Shown here one piece after another: positions 32,097 to 38,309 of a stretch of 38,309 nt of DNA (position 1 is its first letter; each line of letters opens with the position of its first letter). Source of the stretch: Dehalococcoidia bacterium. Lineage in GTDB: Bacteria; Chloroflexota; Dehalococcoidia; Lucifugimonadales; Lucifugimonadaceae. The translations under genes were made by a program, and so were the position numbers. The notes beneath the pieces are model-generated. The model had not been told where the DNA came from and did no database searches. It saw only the letters and a list, made by a program, of their open reading frames with translations. The stretch spans positions 1-38,309 of the forward strand of contig JAPKCH010000013.1 in the NCBI GenBank assembly GCA_026421185.1, read 5' to 3'.

Positions 32097-32419
32097 CAAT
32101 GGGACACAACGATCCGGTCTTCGCTATCGGGATCGTTGCACAGATGTGTGGAGTTCATCAGCAGACACTCCGTAATTACGAACGTTGGGAACTCGTCATG
32201 CCACAGCGGTCGAGCGGGGGCACAAGACTCTACTCCAATCATGATGTTGAGCTAATTCAGCAGATATTGCGATGGAAAGATGAGTTCGGTTTGAACCTCG
32301 CTGGCATCGAAGTAATGTCGAAGCTTTTAAGTCGTATCGATCGACTTGAATCACATCTACAGAACTTGACGGTAGAGATCGTCAAGCTACGAGAAGGTCA
32401 GGCGAAGTTGCCTGGCTAG
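32093..32419 (+). CDS. hspR: MerR-family heat-shock regulator (HspR-like)
   Basis: 108 residues. The MerR-type helix-turn-helix is at 10-65: FAIGIVAQMCGVHQQTLRNY then SGGTRLYSNHDVELIQQI, close to HspR in pattern (PVF-I at the start, GVHQQTLRNYERW, LNLAGIEVM). A C-terminal coiled-coil helix (about 80-105, LLSRIDRLESHLQNL) should dimerise it. HspR represses dnaK and clp genes and is activated as a repressor by DnaK; overlap of 4 bases with the J-protein gene and the ClpC-type gene 74 bases downstream fit autoregulation of a heat-shock operon. No effector-binding domain is present. Confidence 0.9.
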   Translation: MTMGHNDPVFAIGIVAQMCGVHQQTLRNYERWELVMPQRSSGGTRLYSNHDVELIQQILRWKDEFGLNLAGIEVMSKLLSRIDRLESHLQNLTVEIVKLREGQAKLPG

Positions 32420-32493
32420 GAACTATCCACTTCGATCCCGCGATATTTTGGGACGGAAAGCCGGACTGGTAAGCGATAGGGGAATTCAGAAAT

Positions 32494-35013
32494 ATGGTTT
32501 TGAAACAGGACGATTTCACAGAGCAGGCTCAAGAGGCGTTAAGCGCTTCACAGCAACTTGTTGTGCAGATGCGCCACAGCCAGTGGGACGCTGAACACTT
32601 GTTGTCAGGTCTATTGAAGATCGACAACTCTCTTTCAGCAAAAATTCTTGAAGTACTTGGAACAGACGTTAGTGATCTGCTCAAAGAACTTGAGGCAAAA
32701 CTAGAGGAAACGCCAAAAATTGGCGGGGCCTCTGGACAATCTCAAATCTACCCAACACCACGGGTTCAATCGGCGATCGAAGTTGCTAAAGAAGAAGCCG
32801 ATCGTCTAAAAGATGAGTTAATCGGAGCCGATCACCTGCTCGTTGCACTTACTAAGGAATCGAGCGGCGATATTGCTGAGATATTCACTCGTCTAAATAT
32901 CACCGAAGAGCGTGTGTACCAGGCGTTGCTCGAAGTACGAGGTTCGGCAAGGGTTACTGATCCGCGAGCCGAGAGCAAGTACAAAGCGCTGTCGAAATAC
33001 AGCGTTGATCTGACGGATCTGGCTCGTGAGGGTCAGCTCGATCCGGTGGTTGGGCGTGATCTTGAAATTCGACGAGTTATGCAAACGTTGACTCGCCGAA
33101 CTAAGAATAATCCAGTGCTAATTGGCGATGCCGGTGTTGGTAAGACAGCGGTTGCCGAAGGACTTGCGCAGCGAATTGTTGCTGGTGACGTTCCAACGAG
33201 CCTTCAAGGTCGTCGAGTTATTTCTCTTGAAATGGGATCTTTGGTTGCGGGTGCGAAGTTCAGAGGTGAGTTTGAAGAACGACTGAAGGCTGTGATGGAC
33301 GAGATTCGTCAGGCTTCGGGTGAGATAGTTTTGTTCATTGACGAGATCCACACCGTAGTAGGTGCTGGAGCGGGTGATGGTGCGCTCGACGCATCGAACA
33401 TGATGAAACCTGCACTTGCTAGAGGTGAACTACAGACGATTGGTGCTACTACTCCTAATGAGTACCGTCGTTACATCGAAGCTGACCCAGCACTCGAACG
33501 CCGATTCTCACCTATTTTGGTTGAAGAACCCGATACGGAGACGGCTATAGAAATGCTTGAAACTCTCAGGCCTCGATACGAACAGCATCACGGATTCACG
33601 ATTGAGCAATCGGCTTTGGAGGCTGCTGTTCAGCTTTCATCTCGATATATATCTGATCGATTGCTGCCTGACAAAGCTGTCGATTTGATCGATGAAGCTG
33701 CGGCGAAGAATCGCATCGAGAACGAACTGATGCCTTCGAACTTGAACGACATGAAGGTTGAACTGCAGCGACTGGACGAGGAAGAGGAATCGGCTTCTGC
33801 TCGGGGCGATTACGAGAAGGCAGCGAACGCCAAAGCTGAGAAGATTCGTGAACTTGAAGAATACGAAATTGCCAAGCGCGAGTGGGATAAGAACCATGTG
33901 ATTAGTGAGGTTGTGACCGATGAAGACATTGCTTCATTGATCGCAGAACGAACTGGTATTCCGGTTGCTCGACTGGTTGAGGGCGAGGGAGATCGACTCC
34001 TAAATCTTGAAGAACGATTGCACACACGTGTAATTGGTCAGGATCGTGCGGTTGAAGTTCTTGCCGATGCCGTTCGCCGAGCTCGTGCTGGATTAAAGGA
34101 TCCGAACCGACCTATCGGTAGTTTCATCTTCTTAGGACCAACCGGTGTTGGTAAAACTGAACTTGCTCGAGCGCTTGCCGAGTTCATGTTCGACGACGAG
34201 GACAATATGATCCGAGTCGATATGTCGGAGTATCAGGAACGTCACACAGTTTCAAAACTGATCGGTGCACCTCCGGGTTACGTTGGCTATGACGAGGCAG
34301 GTCATTTGACTGAAGCAGTTCGTCGTCGTCCGTTCTCTGTGGTGTTATTCGATGAGATCGAAAAGGCACACCCTGATGTTTTCAACACGTTATTGCAGGT
34401 ACTCGATGATGGGCGACTCACGGACAGTCACGGCCGGACGGTCGACTTCCGAAACACGATCATCATCATGACCAGTAATCTTGGATCTGAGGAAATTGCT
34501 CAGCAGGCGTTTGGGTTCCAGAAGCAGAGTCGTGAAGAGACGGAGAGTGCGAGGGTTCGTACGAGTGTCGAGGATGCATTGAAGAAGCAGTTCAAGCCTG
34601 AGTTCTTGAACCGTGTTGATGAATTCATAGTGTTCGATTCGCTTACTCAGGAAGATATCGAACTAATCGTTGATAAGTTCATGGCTCAAGTTTATGAACG
34701 GGTAGCCGACTTAAAGGTGTCGATTCGTCTGACGTCTGCGGCACGGGAATGGTTGGCTAAAACTGGATTTGATCGAATGTACGGCGCTCGTCCGCTAAAG
34801 AGGGCGATTCAGCGATACGTCGAGAGTCCACTTTCGAAGCGCTTATTGGCGGGAGAATTTCCTGAAGGATCTTCTATCGTCGTTGACGAGAGTGATGGTG
34901 TCGTGACTTTTACCCACAACGAAAATTCAGATGGTGAAACCGTTGAAGAAATCGACGGGAATACGAGCGGTAAAGAAGTCGCAAGTACAAGTAAAGGAAC
35001 ATTAGCGAAGTAA
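32494..35013 (+). CDS. clpC: Clp ATPase of the ClpC type
   Basis: 839 residues, Hsp100 with two AAA+ modules. The Clp N-domain spans 5-145. NBD1 has Walker A GDAGVGKT (from 211) and Walker [12 protein letters not shown]2 has Walker A GPTGVGKT (from 548) and Walker [13 protein letters not shown], with DVSEY-type residues in between. The linker between the modules is short (about 420-460, with a UVR-like [19 protein letters not shown]), not the 120-residue coiled-coil of ClpB. After Walker B of NBD2 the sequence AFGFQKQS sits where ClpC/ClpA/ClpX have the ClpP-binding loop. Both points favour ClpC over ClpB. ATG 32494 follows AGGGGA. A ~50-residue acidic tail ends the protein. Confidence 0.93.
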   Translation: MVLKQDDFTEQAQEALSASQQLVVQMRHSQWDAEHLLSGLLKIDNSLSAKILEVLGTDVSDLLKELEAKLEETPKIGGASGQSQIYPTPRVQSAIEVAKEEADRLKDELIGADHLLVALTKESSGDIAEIFTRLNITEERVYQALLEVRGSARVTDPRAESKYKALSKYSVDLTDLAREGQLDPVVGRDLEIRRVMQTLTRRTKNNPVLIGDAGVGKTAVAEGLAQRIVAGDVPTSLQGRRVISLEMGSLVAGAKFRGEFEERLKAVMDEIRQASGEIVLFIDEIHTVVGAGAGDGALDASNMMKPALARGELQTIGATTPNEYRRYIEADPALERRFSPILVEEPDTETAIEMLETLRPRYEQHHGFTIEQSALEAAVQLSSRYISDRLLPDKAVDLIDEAAAKNRIENELMPSNLNDMKVELQRLDEEEESASARGDYEKAANAKAEKIRELEEYEIAKREWDKNHVISEVVTDEDIASLIAERTGIPVARLVEGEGDRLLNLEERLHTRVIGQDRAVEVLADAVRRARAGLKDPNRPIGSFIFLGPTGVGKTELARALAEFMFDDEDNMIRVDMSEYQERHTVSKLIGAPPGYVGYDEAGHLTEAVRRRPFSVVLFDEIEKAHPDVFNTLLQVLDDGRLTDSHGRTVDFRNTIIIMTSNLGSEEIAQQAFGFQKQSREETESARVRTSVEDALKKQFKPEFLNRVDEFIVFDSLTQEDIELIVDKFMAQVYERVADLKVSIRLTSAAREWLAKTGFDRMYGARPLKRAIQRYVESPLSKRLLAGEFPEGSSIVVDESDGVVTFTHNENSDGETVEEIDGNTSGKEVASTSKGTLAK

Positions 35014-35101
35014 CACGTAGTGAAACCAGCTAATTGACTAGTACGAAGTAATATAAATGCAGAAGGAGTCCTAATAGCGTTTAGTCACGTACCATTCGAT
35101 A

Positions 35102-35725
35102 GTGATAGAAAATTTAAGCCCTAAGATTGATAATTCTCCCAATAGTGAATCTCCAAACAGATTTGCTGTGTTTATAGCGAAACACAATCGCACTTATCAG
35201 ACGATTCTTTGGACCGTAGTAATCGGTTCTATAATGGGCGGCACGCTTGCTTGGGCAGCCGGCTGGTTCGATGTTCAGAAGGCTGGCTATTGGGGTGTGT
35301 TTCTAGTCAACTTAGTTGGCTCGGCTGCCGTGGTAATTCCGGTTCCCGGTTTGGCTGCTTTATGCGCTGGAGCGACTTCGGAATTGGGATTGAACTTCGT
35401 TCTGTTGGCATTTGCTGGCGCAGCGGGTTCGACATTAGGGGAAGTAACTGGTTATCTCGCCGGTTACGGTAGCCAAGGTATAGTTCAGAAATCACGCTAT
35501 TATCCACGAATTCAAGGCTGGGTTGTGAGGCGCGGCGGGTTTGCATTGTTTATTCTCGCGGTAGTGCCGAATCCGATATTCGATATTGGAGGCATTGCGA
35601 GTGGGTCTCTCGGCTACCCAATATCCAGATTTTTACTCTGGGTTGGGCTGGGTAAAGTGATCAAATTTTTGATTATTGCGTACGCCTGTCGCCGTTCGAT
35701 TTCGTGGCTCGTCGACCTCGTATAG
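35102..35725 (+). CDS. VTT-domain membrane protein, first of a tandem pair
   Basis: 207 residues with about five hydrophobic segments. The block GSAAVVIPVPGLAALCAGA, followed by GSTLGEVTGYLAGYGSQ and, further on, VVPNPIFDIGGIASGSLGYP, belongs to the VTT (DedA/SNARE-associated, YqaA-like) family, whose members act in membrane homeostasis, possibly as lipid or undecaprenyl-phosphate transporters. A soluble, Asn/Ser-rich N-terminal 28 residues precede the first membrane helix. The GTG start at 35102 has no clear ribosome site; the first internal ATG would remove the first helix. A paralogue starts 34 bases after its stop. Direction of transport and substrate are unknown. Confidence 0.85.
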   Translation: MIENLSPKIDNSPNSESPNRFAVFIAKHNRTYQTILWTVVIGSIMGGTLAWAAGWFDVQKAGYWGVFLVNLVGSAAVVIPVPGLAALCAGATSELGLNFVLLAFAGAAGSTLGEVTGYLAGYGSQGIVQKSRYYPRIQGWVVRRGGFALFILAVVPNPIFDIGGIASGSLGYPISRFLLWVGLGKVIKFLIIAYACRRSISWLVDLV

Positions 35726-35759
35726 TTCGCCGAGCACTGCGATTGCTTGGAACTTATTG

Positions 35760-36428
35760 ATGTCTGGCCAGAGTAAGCCTGAAATATCGGATTCTCCTGA
35801 ATCGTCACTCGACTGCAATAGCGCGTCGACCGCGGCTTCGGATATTCAATTCAGCGGGTTCCAGCTTTGGCTATCGACGAACAAGCAATTCGTATTTCGA
35901 ATGTCGATGCTTGTCTTCGTTATTGGCTTCGTTGTTTTTTCGACCGTTCTATGGCTGACCGATTCGCTCAGTCTCGAAAACGCTGGTTACGGCGGAGTAT
36001 GGATCATTAGCTTCATTGCTGCCGGTTCGATAGTCTTGCCTATCCCTGGACCAGCGGTAATTTGTTTAGCGGCCACTCCCGAGCTAGGGATGACACCGAT
36101 GATGATCGGTTTCGTTTCCGCCACTGCCGAGGCGCTAGGTGAGATGACCGGCTACATGGCAGGTTTATCAGGTAGATCGTTATTACAGCGCAACAGGTTC
36201 TACCCGAAAGTGCGCAGACTCGTTATGAAGCGCTGTGGGATGATTTTGTTTTTCGGTGCGGTAATTCCAAACCCATTGTTTGATGTAATTGGAATTGCAG
36301 CCGGAAGTATTGGTTATCCGGTGAAGCGATTTATCGCCGTGGTATTCGTTGCTAAATTGATTAAGTCGACATCTATTGCTTATGCCTGCTTATGGGGCAT
36401 TGACTGGATTATGGGATTGTTTGGATGA
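35760..36428 (+). CDS. VTT-domain membrane protein, second of a tandem pair
   Basis: 222 residues, same layout as the gene before it: a polar N-terminal 35 residues, then a helix (MLVFVIGFVVFSTVLWL), then IVLPIPGPAVICLAATPELG, EALGEMTGYMAGLSG and VIPNPLFDVIGIAAGSIGYP. The two copies share the motifs, the order and much of the C-terminal part (IAYACLWGIDWIM against IAYACRRSISWLV), so they are paralogues that have diverged well. ATG 35760 is chosen because the longer frame from 35676 would overlap the first copy and has no similarity there. It overlaps ispDF by 4 bases (ATGA), so the pair and ispDF are likely coupled. Confidence 0.85.
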   Translation: MSGQSKPEISDSPESSLDCNSASTAASDIQFSGFQLWLSTNKQFVFRMSMLVFVIGFVVFSTVLWLTDSLSLENAGYGGVWIISFIAAGSIVLPIPGPAVICLAATPELGMTPMMIGFVSATAEALGEMTGYMAGLSGRSLLQRNRFYPKVRRLVMKRCGMILFFGAVIPNPLFDVIGIAAGSIGYPVKRFIAVVFVAKLIKSTSIAYACLWGIDWIMGLFG

Positions 36429-37642
36429 CCGAAAATCGTGGCCGAATGGGTGTGGTGGTGGTAGCCGCCGGACGTAGTTCTCGTATGGAGGGAGTCGATA
36501 AGCAAGTCACACTGCTCGGTGGGGAGGCAGTGATTTCTCATTCGCTTCGTGTATTCGAAGAATTTGCTGACGTCGGTTCGATAGTCCTAGTGATGTCAGC
36601 CGATAATTTGGATGCAGGTAAAGCAGCTGTCGAAGCTGGCGGATTTTCTAAAGTTGTTGATGTTGTCGCCGGAGGCGAACGTCGACAAGATTCTGTGAAA
36701 ATCGGACTCGATTTGATTGCTTCCCACACCGATGGCACTCCTGAATTCGTAGCGATTCACGATGGAGCTCGACCTTTTATTGATGCCGATATGATTACTC
36801 GAGGATTGGTTACTGCCCAAAAAATTGGCGCAGCGATTGCCGCTGTACCAGTGAAGGACACCATCAAGACTGCTCCGCATCGAGTGGTTACTGACACTCC
36901 TGATAGGTCAGGAATGTGGGCGATTCAAACACCTCAGATATTCCGTTTCGATGTGTTAAAGACTGCGCACGAAATGACTAATGAAGATGTTACCGATGAT
37001 GCTTCGATGGTGGAATTGGTTGGTGGAATGGTCGCAGTATTTACAGGCTCGAACGACAACATCAAACTAACGACTCCCGAAGATATCGAACTTGCCAGCT
37101 TGATATACGATCGTCGAAACGTTGATTTGAAATCTGCGTCGGGCGGAATTGCTGTCGAAGGTTCTCGATTTGGAATTGGGTTCGATGGTCATGGTTTAGT
37201 CGACGGCGGACCGCTGCGACTTGGCGGAATCGATATCGAGTTCGATCAGCGATTAGATGGTCATTCCGATGGCGATGTTCTGTTTCACGCTATAGCTAGT
37301 GCCATTCTTGGTGCCGCCGGGCTGGGTGATCTTGGTGGTCGATACCCTTCGTCAGACGAAGGGTATGCAGGTTTTGACTCTGCGCAATTTATTGCTGAGT
37401 CCGCTCGATTAGCTCTTGAAGCTGGATGGCTGGTATCGCATCTCGATGCTACGGTTATAGCGCAGAGACCGCGACTCGCATCGTCGACGCCCAAAATGGC
37501 GGCGAAAATCGATAAGATCAACGGCCTCGAAGCAACAAGTATCAATGTAAAAGTAACATCGACCGATCACGTCGGCGCTATTGGCATGGGTGAGGGCATC
37601 GCAGCTCAAGCCGTAGCAACCCTTATTCCCGTATCGAAGTAA
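36425..37642 (+). CDS. ispDF: Bifunctional IspD/IspF (MEP pathway)
   Basis: 405-residue fusion. The N-terminal part (1-225) is IspD, a CTP-dependent cytidylyltransferase acting on MEP: VVVAAGRSSRMEGVDKQ (9-25), AIHDGARPFID (around 115-125), VPVKDTIK and TPQIFR. The C-terminal part (from about 240) is IspF, which cyclises CDP-ME-2P: GFDGHGLVDGGPLRLGG, with Asp and His metal ligands, LDGHSDGDVL, GLGDLGGRYP, and GMGEGIAAQAVATL at the end. The fusion is common in alphaproteobacteria and some other phyla. The IspF TTTEKLGFTGRGEGI region reads TSTDHVGAIGMGEGI, a mild divergence. It precedes cysS by 12 bases. A perfect 12-base inverted repeat lies within the IspF part. Confidence 0.94.
   Translation: MTENRGRMGVVVVAAGRSSRMEGVDKQVTLLGGEAVISHSLRVFEEFADVGSIVLVMSADNLDAGKAAVEAGGFSKVVDVVAGGERRQDSVKIGLDLIASHTDGTPEFVAIHDGARPFIDADMITRGLVTAQKIGAAIAAVPVKDTIKTAPHRVVTDTPDRSGMWAIQTPQIFRFDVLKTAHEMTNEDVTDDASMVELVGGMVAVFTGSNDNIKLTTPEDIELASLIYDRRNVDLKSASGGIAVEGSRFGIGFDGHGLVDGGPLRLGGIDIEFDQRLDGHSDGDVLFHAIASAILGAAGLGDLGGRYPSSDEGYAGFDSAQFIAESARLALEAGWLVSHLDATVIAQRPRLASSTPKMAAKIDKINGLEATSINVKVTSTDHVGAIGMGEGIAAQAVATLIPVSK
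37342..37366. repeat. Perfect 12-base inverted repeat inside the IspF coding region
   Basis: ATACCCTTCGTC, one A, then GACGAAGGGTAT. It encodes part of RYPSSDEGY in IspF. An 11-bp stem with a 3-base loop could form in mRNA or DNA. It may be chance arising from codon choice, or a site for pausing or structure. Confidence 0.6.
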
Positions 37643-37654
37643 TTTTCTAAGCGC

Positions 37655-38309
37655 ATGATTCAGCTCTATAACTCACTTACCCGCACTAAAGAAGACTTCG
37701 TACCAATGGGCGACGTAGTGAAAATGTACGTGTGCGGAGTGACCGTCTACGACGACTCCCATCTGGGCCATGCCCTGAGCAGCATTCTTTTCGATGTACT
37801 CGGTCGGTATCTCGAATTTAGCGGATACAAGATCAGGAAAGTCCAGAACTTCACGGACGTCGACGACAAGATCATTAATCGAGCTAAAGCTGACGGGACG
37901 CCGTGGCAGGAGATTACCGAGCGATACATCAAGTCGTTCTTTAAATCTGCTGACGGGCTTAATGTGCGACGTGCAACTGTGCACCCTCGTGCAACTGAAG
38001 ATATGCCGGACATCATTGAGTTAATCAAGCGTTTGATTGATGGCGGTTCAGCTTACGATCTGGAAGGGTCGGTTTATTTCCGCGTACGGAGTAAGTCTGA
38101 TTACGGCAAGCTCAGCGGTCAAAATATCGATGAGATGCTGGCAGCGGCTCGGACAGAGACCGTTGATGGCAAGGAAGATCCTGCCGATTTTGCGCTGTGG
38201 AAGGCTGTAAAGCCAGACGAACCAAATTGGGAGAGTCCGTGGGGACCGGGACGACCGGGCTGGCACATCGAGTGCTCGGCGATGGCGTTCAAGCATTTGG
38301 GTGAACAGA
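37655..38309 (+). CDS. cysS: Cysteinyl-tRNA synthetase, N-terminal part
   Basis: 218 codons of the class I enzyme that charges tRNA-Cys; the frame runs off the window. Present are the zinc ligand Cys27 in MYVCGVTVYDDSHLGHA, where HLGH (36-39) is the HIGH-type ATP motif, NFTDVDDKIINRA (65-77), and GWHIECSAM with zinc ligands His204 and Cys207. The KMSKS loop and the anticodon domain are past the edge. ATG 37655 lies 12 bases after the ispDF stop. ispDF next to cysS is a common bacterial order. No MshC-like features are seen in this part. Confidence 0.96.
   Translation, partial: MIQLYNSLTRTKEDFVPMGDVVKMYVCGVTVYDDSHLGHALSSILFDVLGRYLEFSGYKIRKVQNFTDVDDKIINRAKADGTPWQEITERYIKSFFKSADGLNVRRATVHPRATEDMPDIIELIKRLIDGGSAYDLEGSVYFRVRSKSDYGKLSGQNIDEMLAAARTETVDGKEDPADFALWKAVKPDEPNWESPWGPGRPGWHIECSAMAFKHLGEQ

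Noticed and set aside
32494-35013. Call as ClpB disaggregase
   Set aside because: The long coiled-coil middle domain of ClpB is missing and a ClpP-type loop is present, so ClpC fits better.
1-38309. CRISPR array, transposase, integrase or phage genes
   Set aside because: I saw no regularly spaced repeats, no DDE or recombinase motifs and no terminal inverted repeats flanking a coding frame. The repeats found are single hairpins.

Overview
The window reads as a slice of a free-living bacterial chromosome of moderate GC, densely packed and with many GTG and TTG starts. The gene set is a non-mevalonate isoprenoid and squalene pathway, a siroheme-branch tetrapyrrole operon, an HspR-type heat-shock operon, nickel superoxide dismutase, monomeric isocitrate dehydrogenase and a biotin-dependent Na+ decarboxylase. 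I infer a Chloroflexota-like organism, possibly a marine SAR202/Dehalococcoidia type. That is a judgement from gene content and is not proven by any marker gene in the window. I saw no rRNA, tRNA, CRISPR array, transposase or phage gene.

Layout. 1-272: tail of a Gfo/Idh/MocA oxidoreductase. 551-5236 (+): pxpABC (5-oxoprolinase), then gamma, biotin-carrier and beta subunits of a Na+-pumping decarboxylase, with no alpha subunit. 5397-7337 (+): a DapA-superfamily lyase and a TauE/SafE exporter. 7393-10862 (+): a compact methylcitrate-cycle operon, prpB-prpC-prpD. 11181-13238 (+): a ThDP-dependent enzyme with a cupin. 13239-14037: a gene-poor stretch with apparent gene debris. 14038-16260 (+): monomeric NADP isocitrate dehydrogenase. 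16271-16723 (-): a decayed D-threonine-aldolase-like gene. 16862-17854: nickel superoxide dismutase, divergent from its maturation protease. 17871-17911: a perfect inverted repeat serving as a shared terminator.

17932-24014 (-) holds an aquaporin and a tetrapyrrole operon in the order ahbAB fusion, Met8-like, hemC, cobA-hemD fusion, hemB. Together these convert 5-aminolevulinate to porphobilinogen, uroporphyrinogen III, precorrin-2, sirohydrochlorin and didecarboxysiroheme, which points to siroheme-dependent haem (or d1-type) synthesis. 24233-30475 (-) is a triterpenoid block: polyprenyl diphosphate synthase, an HpnG-like nucleosidase, a YjbQ-family protein, and hpnC-hpnD-hpnE, which make squalene from farnesyl diphosphate.

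30597-30832 (-) is an Hsp20 pseudogene, facing away from an operon (+) of a CbpA-type J protein, HspR and a ClpC-type ATPase. 35102-38309 (+): two tandem VTT-domain membrane proteins, an ispDF fusion (isoprenoid precursors feeding the squalene block), and the start of cysS.

Most loci are well-known families. The most unusual points are the cysteine-rich tail on the Met8-like protein, the decarboxylase cassette lacking its alpha subunit, a DapA-like enzyme without the usual Thr/Tyr residues, three sites of gene decay, and several perfect or near-perfect inverted repeats, one of them inside ispF. I did not find a convincing wholly new system.
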